Positions 39,624-48,558 of a DNA stretch of 64,000 bases are shown here, piece by piece (positions within the stretch are counted from its first letter, which is position 1; each line of letters begins with the position of its first letter). The notes beneath the pieces were generated by a model. The model saw only the letters and a list, made by a program, of their open reading frames with translations. It searched no databases and was not told the origin of the DNA. The translations under genes were made by a program, and so were the position numbers. The stretch is taken from assembly GCF_001886735.1 (NCBI RefSeq), contig NZ_CP018076.1:62001-126000 (forward strand). Reading direction: 5' to 3'. This stretch comes from Sulfitobacter alexandrii (GTDB lineage Bacteria > Pseudomonadota > Alphaproteobacteria > Rhodobacterales > Rhodobacteraceae).

Positions 39624-41552
39624 TCAGGCCCTTTGCGCGCCCAGACTGGCAATGGCCAGCACATCGAGGACCTTGGCTTCGATGTCGCCGGCGTTCATGC
39701 CTGCCACTGCATACATGTCAGCCGGCGAGGCCTGATCGATGAAGATGTCCGGCAGGACCATCGAGCGGTACTTGAGACCCCTGTCAAAGACCCCTTCGTC
39801 CGCCAGCAACTGCGCCACATGGCTGCCGAATCCGCCCACCGCGCCTTCCTCGATGGTTATCAGCGCCTCGTGGTCTTCCGCCAAAGACAGGATCAGGTCG
39901 CGGTCCAGCGGCTTGGCAAAGCGGGCGTCGGCGATGGTGGGGGTGATCCCCTTGGCCGCCAGCGCCTCGGACGCCTTTTCGACCTCCGCCAGCCGGGTGC
40001 CGAAAGACAGGAGCGCCACGCGGCTGCCCGTTCGGATGATCCGGCCCTTGCCGATCTCGAGCGGTGTGCCGCGTTCCGGCATCTCGACGCCCTTCCCCTC
40101 GCCCCGCGGAAAGCGGAAGGCGATGGGGCCGTCATCGTACCCCGCGGCGGTGGCGACCATGTGCTTCAGTTCCGCCTCGTCGGCGGCGGCCATCACGACG
40201 AAGCCGGGCAGGTTCGCCAGATAGGCCACGTCGAAGGCCCCGGCATGCGTGGCCCCGTCGGCGCCGACCAGCCCCGCGCGGTCGATGGCAAATCGCACCG
40301 GCAGTCGCTGGATCGCGACGTCATGAACGACCTGGTCATAGCCGCGCTGCAGAAAGGTGGAGTACATCGCGCAGAAGGGTTTCAGCCCGCCGGCAGCCAT
40401 GCCGGCGGAAAAGGTGACGCCGTGCTGTTCAGCGATCCCCACGTCGAAACAGCGAGAAGGGTAGCGTTCGGCAAAGAGGTTGAGGCCGGTACCATCGGGC
40501 ATGGCGGCGGTCACCGCGCAGATCCGGTCATCGTCCGCCGCTTCCTGCACCAGGCTTTCGGCAAAGACGGCGGTGTAGCTTGGCGCGTTGGAAGGTGATT
40601 TCTTCTGTTCCCCGGTGAGCACGTTGAACTTCGACACGCCATGCCCCTTGTCGCGGGCGTTCTCCGCGGGGCCGTATCCCTTGCCCTTCTTGGTCAGGAC
40701 GTGGATCAGGATCGGCCCGGTCGCCCGCGCCTTGACCGTGCGCAGGACCGGCAAAAGCTGGTTCATGTCGTGGCCGTCTATCGGCCCGAGGTACGAGAAT
40801 CCAAGCTGTTCGAACAGCGTGCCGCCCACTGCCATTCCCTTGAGGATGTCCTTGGCCCGCTTCGCCCCTTCGCGGAACGGATAGGGCAGCAGGCTGACGG
40901 CGCCCTTGGCGGCGGCCTTGAAATCCTGGAAAGGTTCCTCGGCGTAAAGACGGCTGAGGTAGCTCGACATCGCGCCCACGGGCGGCGCGATGGACATCTC
41001 GTTGTCGTTCAGGATGACGATCAGGCGCTTCTTCAGATGGCCCGCGTTGTTCATCGCCTCGTAGGCCATCCCGGCGGACATCGCCCCGTCGCCGATCACC
41101 GCGATCGCATCGCCCAGCCCCTCGGGCACGTTCCCGCCCAGGTCGCGCGCCACGGCAAAGCCCAGGGCGGCGCTGATCGAGGTGGAACTGTGCGCCGCCC
41201 CGAAGGGGTCGTAGGGGGACTCGCTCCGCTTGGTAAAGCCGCTCAGCCCGTCCTTCTGCCGCAGGGTGCGGATCCGGTCGCGCCGTTCGGTCAGGATCTT
41301 GTGGGGGTAGCATTGGTGGCTGACGTCCCAGACGATCTTGTCACGTGGGGTGTCAAAGACCGCGTGCAGGGCAACCGTCAGCTCGACCACCCCCAGCCCC
41401 GCCCCGAGGTGCCCGCCGGTGACCGAAACGGCCGAGATCGTTTCCTCACGGACCTCGCGGGAAAGCTGGACAAGCTGGCTGTCGGTCAGGCCGTGCAGGT
41501 CTGCCGGACGGCTGATCCGGTCCAGAAGCGGTGTGGCGGGTTGGTCAGGCAT
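39624..41552 (-). CDS. dxs: 1-Deoxy-D-xylulose-5-phosphate synthase
   Basis: A 642-residue thiamine-diphosphate enzyme of normal length. The N-domain carries [21 protein letters not shown] and [18 protein letters not shown] (ThDP/Mg motif). The pyrimidine domain has [42 protein letters not shown]. It condenses pyruvate with glyceraldehyde 3-phosphate to start the MEP isoprenoid route. ATG 41552 follows GAGGGGG. Its start lies 17 bases after the end of ispA, in the order xseB-ispA-dxs that is common in proteobacteria. Confidence 0.95.
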   Translation of the reverse strand: MPDQPATPLLDRISRPADLHGLTDSQLVQLSREVREETISAVSVTGGHLGAGLGVVELTVALHAVFDTPRDKIVWDVSHQCYPHKILTERRDRIRTLRQKDGLSGFTKRSESPYDPFGAAHSSTSISAALGFAVARDLGGNVPEGLGDAIAVIGDGAMSAGMAYEAMNNAGHLKKRLIVILNDNEMSIAPPVGAMSSYLSRLYAEEPFQDFKAAAKGAVSLLPYPFREGAKRAKDILKGMAVGGTLFEQLGFSYLGPIDGHDMNQLLPVLRTVKARATGPILIHVLTKKGKGYGPAENARDKGHGVSKFNVLTGEQKKSPSNAPSYTAVFAESLVQEAADDDRICAVTAAMPDGTGLNLFAERYPSRCFDVGIAEQHGVTFSAGMAAGGLKPFCAMYSTFLQRGYDQVVHDVAIQRLPVRFAIDRAGLVGADGATHAGAFDVAYLANLPGFVVMAAADEAELKHMVATAAGYDDGPIAFRFPRGEGKGVEMPERGTPLEIGKGRIIRTGSRVALLSFGTRLAEVEKASEALAAKGITPTIADARFAKPLDRDLILSLAEDHEALITIEEGAVGGFGSHVAQLLADEGVFDRGLKYRSMVLPDIFIDQASPADMYAVAGMNAGDIEAKVLDVLAIASLGAQRA

Positions 41553-41566
41553 ATCTGCCCCCTCTG

Positions 41567-42432
41567 TCAATTCCTGCGCGATACGACGAACTGCGCGGCC
41601 TCGCGCAGCGTTTCCGCGTCCTTGCCATAGACCGCAAGGGCATCACAGGCCTGTTGCATCAATTCTTCGGCGCGCACCCTGGCCGCTTCAAGGCCGAGAA
41701 GCGACACGAAGGTGGCCTTGCCCGCATCGGCGTCCTTGCCCGTGGCCTTGCCTACCGTGGCCGCGTCTCCTTCCACGTCAAGGATGTCATCCGCAATCTG
41801 AAAGGCAAGGCCCAGTGCCCGCGCGTAGGTGTCCAGCGGGCCGGTGTCGGCCTCCGCCATGCGCGGGCCGGCCAGTGCCGACCAGGAAATCAGCGCGCCG
41901 GTCTTGCCCTGCTGCAGCGCGGTGATCTGATCGAGTGTCAGCGGGGTGGGGGCCGTCTCCGCCGCGATGTCCAGCGCCTGGCCAAGAACCATCCCCCGTG
42001 CGCCCGACGCCAGCGCCAGCGTCAGGGCCAGGTCAGCGCGGCAGCCCGCGCTGCCCACGTCCGGATGCGCCACGAGTTCGAAAGCCAGTGATTGCAGCGC
42101 GTCGCCCGCCAGCACGGCGGTCGCTTCGTCCCATTTCACGTGCACGGTCGGTTCGCCGCGGCGAAGATCGTCGTCATCCATGCAGGGCAGGTCGTCATGG
42201 ACAAGACTGTAGGCATGCAGCGCTTCGATCCCCGTCGCCGGCCAGATCGCGCGGGCGGGATCGACGCCATGAAGCCGGGCGGTTTCCAGAACAAGGAAGC
42301 CGCGCAGCCTCTTCCCCCCCGCGTGGCATGGGCCATGGCACGGGTCACGGGTAGGTCATCGAATGTGTTGAGTACCTCGTCGAAATGCCGCGCCACGGCG
42401 TTCGCGGTTTCGGAAATCCGCTGCCGGAACAC
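41567..42432 (-). pseudogene. ispA: Farnesyl diphosphate synthase with a one-base frameshift (probably intact in the cell)
   Basis: Two frames together give a complete prenyl synthase. From GTG 42432 the product reads FRQRISETANAVARHFDEVL to ...RAMAHATRGG. The next frame continues KRLRGFLVLETARLHG through the first Asp-rich motif HDDLPCMDDDD and the second, FQIADDILDVEGD. The break is a run of seven C on the plus strand (42314-42320). Adding one base there restores 288 residues, the normal IspA size, and the expected GGKRLR junction. It makes farnesyl diphosphate for quinones and undecaprenyl carriers and should be essential, so an assembly error is more likely than a real lesion. Confidence 0.85.
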
Positions 42433-42437
42433 CTGTC

Positions 42438-42680
42438 CTACAGCCCCTCGACCGCCTTGGTGCCGGTCGGGTTGCCCTCGCCGTCCAGCGTGATCGCCGC
42501 AACCTTCTCCTCGGCTTCCTTCAGCTTTGCCTCGCACCGCGCCTTCAGCGCCGCACCGCGTTCGTAAAGCGCGATGCTCTCGTCCAGGGCCACGTCGCCA
42601 CGCTCCAGCTGGCCCAGCACCTTTTCCAGTTCCGCCATCGCGGTTTCAAAGCTCATTTCGTCAACAGCCGTATCGGACAT
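42438..42680 (-). CDS. xseB: Exodeoxyribonuclease VII small subunit
   Basis: An 80-residue protein with the XseB pattern SFETAMAELEKVLGQLERGDVALDESIALYERGAALKARCEAKL, a two-helix bundle. It combines with XseA, not present here, to degrade single-stranded DNA into oligonucleotides in the cytoplasm. The ispA start lies five bases after its stop, and the pair leads into dxs. Confidence 0.93.
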   Translation of the reverse strand: MSDTAVDEMSFETAMAELEKVLGQLERGDVALDESIALYERGAALKARCEAKLKEAEEKVAAITLDGEGNPTGTKAVEGL

Positions 42681-42749
42681 CCGTGCCTCTTCAGTTCAGG
42701 TGGCGGCACACTAGCGGCGATCGCCCGACGCTGCCAGCCGTGCCCGGGG

Positions 42750-42799
42750 TTCTTTTTGCCAAAAATACTCTCGGGGGTCCGGGGGCAGACAGCCCCCGG
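42750..42799 (-). repeat. Family-typical intergenic hairpin element (petR 3' end)
   Basis: CCGGGGGC at 42779-42786 pairs with GCCCCCGG at 42792-42799. Read on the minus strand, the hairpin follows petR and leads into CCCCCGAGAGTATTTTTGGC. This hairpin plus GAGTATTTTTGGC tail is, from memory, a frequent intergenic element in Rhodobacteraceae genomes and probably acts as a terminator. Confidence 0.55.
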
Positions 42800-42813
42800 C
42801 GGTCTCCGCCCGC

Positions 42814-43506
42814 TCAATCCGGGGCGAGCATGTAGCCCGCGCCCCGCACCGTTTGAAGATACTGGGGCTGTTTCGGGTTCACCTCGATCTTGCGGCGCAG
42901 CCGGGTGATCTGGACGTCGACCGCGCGTTCCTGCGCCTGTCCCCGGTCGCGGCCCAACTCCTCCACGAGGCGCGTCCGGCTCATCGGCTCGCCCGGCTGC
43001 GCGGCGAAAATCCGCATCAACTGCACCTCGGTGGCGGTGAGCCTTACAAGCTCGTCACCCTGCCACAGCTCGCCCCGCTCCAGGTCGTAGCGGTTGTGAC
43101 CGAGCGACAGCACCTTGGGCGCCGTATCCTCGGGCCGGGCCTCGGGCATCCGCCGCAGGATTGCATTGATCCGCAACAGCAGTTCCTTCGGTTCGAAGGG
43201 CTTGGCCAGGTAATCGTCCGCCCCGGCCTCCAGCCCCTCGATCCGGTTGTCGGTCTCGCCCTTGGCGGTCAACAGCAGGATGGGCGTTTTCAGGGTCTCG
43301 CGCAACGACAGTGTCAAGCTCAGCCCGTCCTCGCCCGGCATCATCACGTCCAGCACGATCAGGTCGAAATCCAGCCCCGTGAGAATGCGCCTGGCGTGGG
43401 CGGCGTCACGGGCGGCCGTGACAAGGAACCCGTGCCGCATCAGGAATTTTCTCAGCAGCGTGCGGATGCGTTCGTCGTCGTCGACGATCAGCAGATGCGC
43501 GTCCAT
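42814..43506 (-). CDS. petR: OmpR-family response regulator PetR
   Basis: A 230-residue response regulator. The receiver domain shows LLIVDDDERI and the phosphorylatable Asp in LIVLDVMMPGEDG, plus LLTAKGE and YLAKPF with the conserved Lys. The winged-helix OmpR domain includes LTATEVQLMRIF and ITRLRRKIEVNPKQPQYLQTVRGAGYML. It closely resembles PetR of Rhodobacter capsulatus. ATG 43506 is favoured because GGGAGG lies nine bases upstream; a GTG at 43515 sits directly against that site. It follows petP at once. No sensor kinase gene is near. Confidence 0.85.
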   Translation of the reverse strand: MDAHLLIVDDDERIRTLLRKFLMRHGFLVTAARDAAHARRILTGLDFDLIVLDVMMPGEDGLSLTLSLRETLKTPILLLTAKGETDNRIEGLEAGADDYLAKPFEPKELLLRINAILRRMPEARPEDTAPKVLSLGHNRYDLERGELWQGDELVRLTATEVQLMRIFAAQPGEPMSRTRLVEELGRDRGQAQERAVDVQITRLRRKIEVNPKQPQYLQTVRGAGYMLAPD

Positions 43507-43511
43507 CGCGC

Positions 43512-44024
43512 TCACCCTCCCGTCTCCCGAAGCCGTGCGTAGCTTGCACGCATTTCCGGATCCATCATCGCTTCCAGCACCTTGCGGAACCCGGCCACGG
43601 CTTCCGGTCCCGCCTCTCGATAGGCTGTCCGCAGCCGTGCGCGTTGTGCATCGGAGAGCTGCCGTTCCAGCGCCCGGCCGTCTTCGGTAAGAAAGAGGTG
43701 GCGTTCACGCTTGTCATTCCGTCCAATCCTGCTTTCGACAAGACCATCGGCGATCAGGCTGCGCAAGACACGGTTGAGTGACTGCTTCGTAACGCCAAGG
43801 ATGTTCAGCAGGTTGTTGACGGTGGTGCCGGGGGCGCGGTTGATGAAATGAATCGCACGGTGGTGGGCGCGGCCATAGGCCAGGTCCATGAGAATGCGGT
43901 CAGGGTCCGCGGTGAACCCCCGGTAGGCAAAGAACATCGCCTCGCTGCCTTGCCGCAATTGCTCGTCCGTCAGGAACAGAAGGTTCTCGCCGCCGGTACC
44001 TGCTGGGGCGCGTCCGTCCGCCAT
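43512..44024 (-). CDS. petP: MarR-family regulator PetP
   Basis: A 170-residue winged-helix protein. The MarR core is visible in RAHHRAIHFINRAPGTTVNNLLNILGVTKQSLNRVLRSLIADGLVESRIGRNDKRERHLFLTEDGRAL, with the recognition helix and the wing. It is the upstream partner of petR, as in the Rhodobacter capsulatus petP-petR pair. In that organism the pair stands ahead of petABC; here it is 14 kb from petABC and on the other strand. It diverges from ilvE across 147 bp that hold palindromic sites. Confidence 0.85.
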   Translation of the reverse strand: MADGRAPAGTGGENLLFLTDEQLRQGSEAMFFAYRGFTADPDRILMDLAYGRAHHRAIHFINRAPGTTVNNLLNILGVTKQSLNRVLRSLIADGLVESRIGRNDKRERHLFLTEDGRALERQLSDAQRARLRTAYREAGPEAVAGFRKVLEAMMDPEMRASYARLRETGG

Positions 44025-44055
44025 GATCCACCTCTTTGCCTTTGGGCCGAGACAT

Positions 44056-44073
44056 TACGTCAGCCTTGTTGAC
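44056..44073 (+). promoter_or_regulatory. Palindromic site shared with the gltD upstream region
   Basis: TACGTCAGCCTTGTTGAC differs by one base from the element at 4650-4667. Its GTCAGC and GTTGAC halves make an imperfect dyad that overlaps TTGACA, a good -35 match; TAGGGA follows 17 bases later towards ilvE. In the petP direction it lies about 32 bases ahead of the petP start. A second inverted repeat, TTGCGACAG at 44108-44116 with CTGTCGCGCAA at 44136-44146, lies closer to ilvE. Confidence 0.45.
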
Positions 44074-44171
44074 ACTCCAAGAGCGAAAAGGTAGGGAGCG
44101 ACAACTTTTGCGACAGAATATGTCTCATCCAGTACCTGTCGCGCAACTTTATTCAATCATGAGGTGAACAT

Positions 44172-45041
44172 ATGGTGGGTGCCTACGACGACCGCGACGG
44201 TCACATCTGGATGGACGGCAAGATGGTGAATTGGCGCGACGCCAATGTCCACATCCTGACGCATGCGATGCACTACGCTTCATCCGTCTTCGAAGGAGAG
44301 CGTGCCTACGGCGGCAGGATCTTCAAGAGCCGCGAGCACTCGGAACGCCTGAAGCGTTCGGCACAGATGATCGACTTCGAGATCCCCTATTCCGTGGATG
44401 AGATCGAGGCCGCGAAGGCCGAGGTGCTGAAATCCTCCGGGCTGGAAGATGCCTATGTCCGCGCTGTCGCCTGGCGCGGCGTGGGCGAGGACATGGGTGT
44501 CGCGTCCGCCCGCAACCCGGTGCGGCTGGCCATCGCGGCCTGGGCATGGGGGGCCTATTACGGCGACGCGAAGATGAAGGGCGCGAAGCTCGACATCTCC
44601 AAATGGAAACGGCCCAGCCCCGAGACGATCCCGGTTCACGCCAAGGCGGCCGGGCTCTACATGATCTGCACCATGTCGAAACACGCGGCCGAGGCCAAGG
44701 GCTGTTCCGATGCGCTTTTCATGGATTACCGCGGCTATGTCGCCGAAGCGACGGGCGCCAACATCTTCTTCGTCAAGGACGGAGAGGTGCACACCCCCGA
44801 CGCGGACTGCTTCCTCAACGGGATCACCCGGCAGACGGTGATCGCCATGCTGAAAGACAAGGGCGTCACGGTGCATGAACGGCACATCATGCCGGAAGAG
44901 CTGGAAGGGTTCGAGCAGTGCTGGCTGACCGGTACGGCAGCCGAAGTAACCCCGGTCGGGCAGATCAGCGACTATACCTTCGAAGTCGGTGCCATGACCC
45001 GTGACATCGCGGACAGCTACGAGAAGCTGGTCCGCAGCTGA
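44172..45041 (+). CDS. ilvE: Branched-chain amino acid aminotransferase
   Basis: A 289-residue class IV PLP enzyme. Conserved positions include YASSVFEGERAYGG, the PLP lysine in the HAKAAGLYMICTMSKHAAEAKGC stretch region, GYVAEATGANIFFVKDG and LNGITRQTVIAML. It transfers the amino group between glutamate and the branched-chain keto acids in the last step of Ile, Leu and Val synthesis. GAGGTG precedes ATG 44172. It is a one-gene unit with its own terminator, divergent from petP. Confidence 0.93.
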   Translation: MVGAYDDRDGHIWMDGKMVNWRDANVHILTHAMHYASSVFEGERAYGGRIFKSREHSERLKRSAQMIDFEIPYSVDEIEAAKAEVLKSSGLEDAYVRAVAWRGVGEDMGVASARNPVRLAIAAWAWGAYYGDAKMKGAKLDISKWKRPSPETIPVHAKAAGLYMICTMSKHAAEAKGCSDALFMDYRGYVAEATGANIFFVKDGEVHTPDADCFLNGITRQTVIAMLKDKGVTVHERHIMPEELEGFEQCWLTGTAAEVTPVGQISDYTFEVGAMTRDIADSYEKLVRS

Positions 45042-45060
45042 TCGCCACCAAGACGGGACA

Positions 45061-45084
45061 GCGGGGCCGACAGGCCCCGCTCTT
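45061..45084 (+). terminator. Terminator hairpin of ilvE
   Basis: GCGGGGCC at 45061-45068 pairs perfectly with GGCCCCGC at 45073-45080 around GACA, followed by TCTT, 19 bases after the ilvE stop. The rest of the 366-bp gap to phoD holds the Pho box described at 45306; I see no convincing gene in it. Confidence 0.75.
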
Positions 45085-45305
45085 GGCCCCGGCACAGGGC
45101 GACAGGGTTGACCATCGCCTGCACGGTGCCCTTGATCCGGGGCTGACCCGGCACGAACAAGACCGCGTTCACGCCCTCTCGCAGCGGTGCCCCGACGTTC
45201 ATCCTATCCTCTGACTCCACTTTGGACGTTGACCTCCCTTGACTGGTGGCAGACCGGCACCTTCGCTGCGGCCTGCGTTAAAGAGGGCATGGTCCCGACC
45301 GGGGA

Positions 45306-45349
45306 CTGTCATGAAATCTTGAACCTGCTGTCACATTACCGTCAGCACA
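45306..45349 (+). promoter_or_regulatory. Pho box: four 11-bp units upstream of phoD
   Basis: Successive 11-bp units start at 45306 (CTGTCATGAAA), 45317 (TCTTGAACCTG), 45328 (CTGTCACATTA) and 45339 (CCGTCAGCACA). Units one, three and four match the PhoB half-site CTGTCAT/C; unit two is degenerate. The 11-base period and the consensus are those of PhoB binding sites. The last unit ends 58 bases before the phoD start, as expected for an activator site. Confidence 0.75.
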
Positions 45350-45407
45350 CCGCAATGTCGGTGGGGTTTGTGTGGCGCACCATTCACCAAGACAGGAAAT
45401 CCCGTCC

Positions 45408-46961
45408 ATGACCAAACTACTGCGCCCCTCCCGCCGCTCCGTGCTGGCGGGCTCCGCCGCGTTTGCTGCATCGCTGGCGATGCCCGCGATCAGTCGTGCC
45501 GCCTCACGGCCCGTCTTCACCCACGGGGTCCAGTCGGGCGATGTGGATACCAATTCCGGCATGATCTGGACCCGCACGGACCGACCTGCACGCGTGATGG
45601 TCGAAGTGTCCACCACCGAGAGTTTCGCCAATGCCCGCCGGTTGTCCCCCATGGACGCCGTGCCGGGGCATGACATGGCGATCAAGCGCCTCCTGCAGGA
45701 TCTGCCCAGCGATCAGGACGTCTTCTATCGCTTCACCGCCGCCGATCTGTCCGACATCAACGTGACCTCCGAACCTCTCGTCGGCCGCTTCCGCACAGCG
45801 CCGACGGCGCGGCGCAACGTGCGTTTCGCGTGGTCGGGCGATACCGCGGGCCAAGGCTGGGGGATCGACGCGGACGGCATGCGCACCTATGCCACCATGG
45901 CGCGGCACACGCCCGACTTCTTCCTTCACTCGGGTGACACGATCTATGCCGATGGCCCGATGCAGGAAGAGGTGGCGCTGGACGATGGCGGTATCTGGAA
46001 GAACGTCGTGCTAACCGATGAAAAACGGAAAGTGGCCGAAACGCTCGACGAATTCCGGGGCCAGTACAAGTACAACATGCTGGACGAGCACGTTCGGGCA
46101 CTGAACGCGCAGGTGCCGGTATTCATGCAGTGGGACGATCACGAGGTGACCAACAACTGGTCCGCGTCCAAGGATCTGAGCGGCGACGACCGGTATTCCG
46201 AGAAGTCCGTAGCGTTGCTGGCCGCCCGCGCGGCGCAAGCCTTCCACGAGATGACGCCGCTGCGGATGACCCCGGCCGAGCCGAACCGCGTCTACCGCAA
46301 GATCAACTACGGTCCGATGCTCGACGTCTTCTTCCTCGATCTGCGCAGCTACCGCGGGCCAAACGGCACCTCGCAGGAGACGGAGATCAACGCTGAAAGC
46401 GTCATCCTCGGGGCTGAACAGATGGCTTGGCTCAAGCGGGAACTGACCAATTCCATCGCGACGTGGAAGGTGATTGCCAGTGACATGCCGATAGGGCTGG
46501 TGGTTCCGGACGGAGACAAGATCGAGGCGGTGGCCAACAGGAACGACGGCGCGCCCGGTGGGCGTGAACTGGAAATCGCCGAGCTCCTGCGTTTCATCAA
46601 GAATGCACGGGTCCAGAATACCGTCTGGTTCACCGCTGACGTGCATTACACGGCGGCGCATTACTACAATCCTGACAAGGCGCAATTCCAGGACTTCGAA
46701 CCGTTCTGGGAGTTCGTGTCGGGGCCGCTGCATGCCGGAACCTTCGGCCCGAACGCGCTGGATGGCACCTTCGGACCGGAGTTGAAGTTCGTGAAGGCAC
46801 CGGCCGAAGGCCAGGTGAACCTGCCGCCCAGCGCGGGTCTGCAGTTCTTCGGCCTCGTGGACATCGATGCGCAAACGCAGCAGATGACGGTGCGCCTGAT
46901 GGACAGGGCGGATACCGAACTCTACTCGGTCACGCTCGATCCCAAGGGCGCGTCGATCTGA
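45408..46961 (+). CDS. phoD: PhoD-family alkaline phosphatase, Tat-exported
   Basis: A 517-residue protein. The N-terminus PSRRSVLAGSAAFAASLAMPAISRA is a twin-arginine signal, so the enzyme folds in the cytoplasm and is exported. PhoD motifs follow: FTHGVQSGDVDTNSGMIWTR, FAWSGDTAG, DFFLHSGDTIYADG, QWDDHEVTNNW, and the C-terminal WFTADVHYTAAHYY, which supply the Ca/Fe ligands. It releases phosphate from diesters and monoesters outside the cytoplasm. The Pho box directly upstream points to induction by phosphate starvation. The length is normal. Confidence 0.93.
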   Translation: MTKLLRPSRRSVLAGSAAFAASLAMPAISRAASRPVFTHGVQSGDVDTNSGMIWTRTDRPARVMVEVSTTESFANARRLSPMDAVPGHDMAIKRLLQDLPSDQDVFYRFTAADLSDINVTSEPLVGRFRTAPTARRNVRFAWSGDTAGQGWGIDADGMRTYATMARHTPDFFLHSGDTIYADGPMQEEVALDDGGIWKNVVLTDEKRKVAETLDEFRGQYKYNMLDEHVRALNAQVPVFMQWDDHEVTNNWSASKDLSGDDRYSEKSVALLAARAAQAFHEMTPLRMTPAEPNRVYRKINYGPMLDVFFLDLRSYRGPNGTSQETEINAESVILGAEQMAWLKRELTNSIATWKVIASDMPIGLVVPDGDKIEAVANRNDGAPGGRELEIAELLRFIKNARVQNTVWFTADVHYTAAHYYNPDKAQFQDFEPFWEFVSGPLHAGTFGPNALDGTFGPELKFVKAPAEGQVNLPPSAGLQFFGLVDIDAQTQQMTVRLMDRADTELYSVTLDPKGASI

Positions 46962-46972
46962 CCGCTCGCCGG

Positions 46973-46994
46973 CCCCCCGCCCCGTGGCGGGGGG
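46973..46994 (+). terminator. Hairpin after phoD
   Basis: CCCCCCGCC at 46973-46981 pairs with GGCGGGGGG at 46986-46994 around CCGT, 12 bases after the phoD stop. The stem is very stable but lacks a T tract. Confidence 0.65.
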
Positions 46995-47078
46995 TCGTGG
47001 CCCTTTGGTACATCCGTACCATGGGCAAAGGTGCGCGGTTGGGCACCAATGCTCCCGAAACCGACGGGAGCGAGAAGC

Positions 47079-48509
47079 ATGAAAATCGAAGAATACGCCG
47101 CGCAGGACGCCACGGGTCTGGCGGATCTTGTGCGAAAGAAGGAAGTGACCGCGCAGGAAGTATCCGACTGCGCAGCCGAGGCGATCAGCACGCTGGACAA
47201 GGATCTGAATGCCGTTGCGCAGATGCTGGACGCGCCGATCACCGGCAGTGCGGAGGGGCCCTTGGCCGGCGTGCCCTTCGTGGTCAAGGACCTGGTGCTG
47301 CACGTGGAGGGTGTCCCGAGCCGGTCGGGCACGCGCCTGTTGGAAGCAGGGCAATTCGTGCCTCCCGAAAGCTCGGAGCTGTTCCTGCGATTCCAGAAGG
47401 CGGGACTGACGACCATGGCCATCACGACCACGCCCGAGTTCGGCTACAATGCCACCTGCGAGGCACTCGTCTACGGCGCGCCGACGAAAAACCCCTACGA
47501 CACCTCCCGGTCCTCCGGCGGCTCGTCGGGTGGCTCCGCCGCGCTGGTCGCGGCGGGCGCGGTGCCGGTGGCGCATGCCAACGACGGCGGCGGGTCGATC
47601 CGCATACCCGCTGCGTCCTGCGGTCTCGTCGGACTGAAGCCGACGCGCGGGCGCACGCCGCTGGGCCCCGACTACAATCTGCCGTTGATGGGAATGGGAA
47701 TTGAATTTGCCGTCACCCGAACGGTGCGCGACGCGGCCTTGCTGCTCGATTGCGTGGAAGGCCCCGAAATCGGCGCGATGTTCGACATCCCGCGCCCGGC
47801 AAAGCCTTATACGGATGTCTTCGAGGCCTCACCGGGCAAGAAACGGATCGCTTTTGCCACGCATCTCAAGGGCACGCCCGAACCGGATCCGGAAGTGCGC
47901 GCCGCGCTGGAAAAGACCGCGCAAACGCTCGCCGACATGGGGCACGAGATCGTGGAGGCGTCACCGGACTACGATTACGACGGGTGGAGACGGGCGAACT
48001 TCGTGATGTGGAACGGCTTTCTCGCCGCCGGTGTCTATGGATTGGCGCAGGTTCTCGGCGTTGAACCGTCCGTCGACAACGTGGAGGCGGTTTCGCTGGC
48101 CTGTGCGCAAGCGGGCGCCTCGCTGACCGCGCTGGATTACGAGATGGCGATGATGCAGATGAACGGCGTCAGCCGGGCGCTGGGGCGTTTCATGGCGGAT
48201 TACGATGCCTTTCTGCTGCCGACGCTCAAGCAGACAGCCCTGCCGCTGGGAACGATGGATCAGAACGGCGATTTCGACGCCGAAGGGTGGCATGACCATA
48301 TCTTTGGTCACTTCCCCTATTGCGCGCTCTTTAACATGACGGGTCAGCCTGCGATTTCCGTGCCGAACGGTCAGGGAACCGACGGGCTGCCGCTGGCGGC
48401 GCAGATGGTGGCCCGCATGGGTGACGAGGCGACGCTGCTGCAACTGGCCGCGCAATTGGAGCAGGCACAGCCCTGGTCGGCCATGCGGCCCGGCGTGTTC
48501 GCAGCCTGA
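47079..48509 (+). CDS. Amidase-signature-family hydrolase
   Basis: A 476-residue amidase. The Ser-Ser-Lys machinery is visible: PFVVKDLV carries the catalytic Lys, [36 protein letters not shown] carries the glycine-serine signature with both serines, and [11 protein letters not shown] follows. It is alike in layout to GatA and 6-aminohexanoate-cyclic-dimer-hydrolase-like enzymes, but it has no gatC/gatB neighbours, so it is more likely a catabolic amidase. The substrate is unknown. A LuxR-type regulator follows 49 bases later on the same strand. Confidence 0.88.
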   Translation: MKIEEYAAQDATGLADLVRKKEVTAQEVSDCAAEAISTLDKDLNAVAQMLDAPITGSAEGPLAGVPFVVKDLVLHVEGVPSRSGTRLLEAGQFVPPESSELFLRFQKAGLTTMAITTTPEFGYNATCEALVYGAPTKNPYDTSRSSGGSSGGSAALVAAGAVPVAHANDGGGSIRIPAASCGLVGLKPTRGRTPLGPDYNLPLMGMGIEFAVTRTVRDAALLLDCVEGPEIGAMFDIPRPAKPYTDVFEASPGKKRIAFATHLKGTPEPDPEVRAALEKTAQTLADMGHEIVEASPDYDYDGWRRANFVMWNGFLAAGVYGLAQVLGVEPSVDNVEAVSLACAQAGASLTALDYEMAMMQMNGVSRALGRFMADYDAFLLPTLKQTALPLGTMDQNGDFDAEGWHDHIFGHFPYCALFNMTGQPAISVPNGQGTDGLPLAAQMVARMGDEATLLQLAAQLEQAQPWSAMRPGVFAA

Positions 48510-48558
48510 CCTCTTGCCCTCTCTGCCACGGCGGTTCAGGCTGCGGTGGAGAGGGCCC

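Noticed and set aside
41567..42181. A short, 204-residue independent prenyltransferase
   Set aside because: The N-terminal third of IspA is encoded just upstream in another frame and joins exactly after one added base, so this is the C-terminal part of ispA.
42314..42320. Programmed ribosomal frameshifting in ispA
   Set aside because: The C7/G7 run is slippery-looking, but no stimulatory structure is evident, and the same type of lesion occurs in thiP and mtaB, which favours a common technical cause.
45017..45202. Possible 61-residue minus-strand gene between ilvE and phoD
   Set aside because: It has a passable ribosome site and reads plausibly at first (MNVGAPLREGVNAVLF), but it runs through the ilvE terminator into the ilvE coding end and has no recognisable family.
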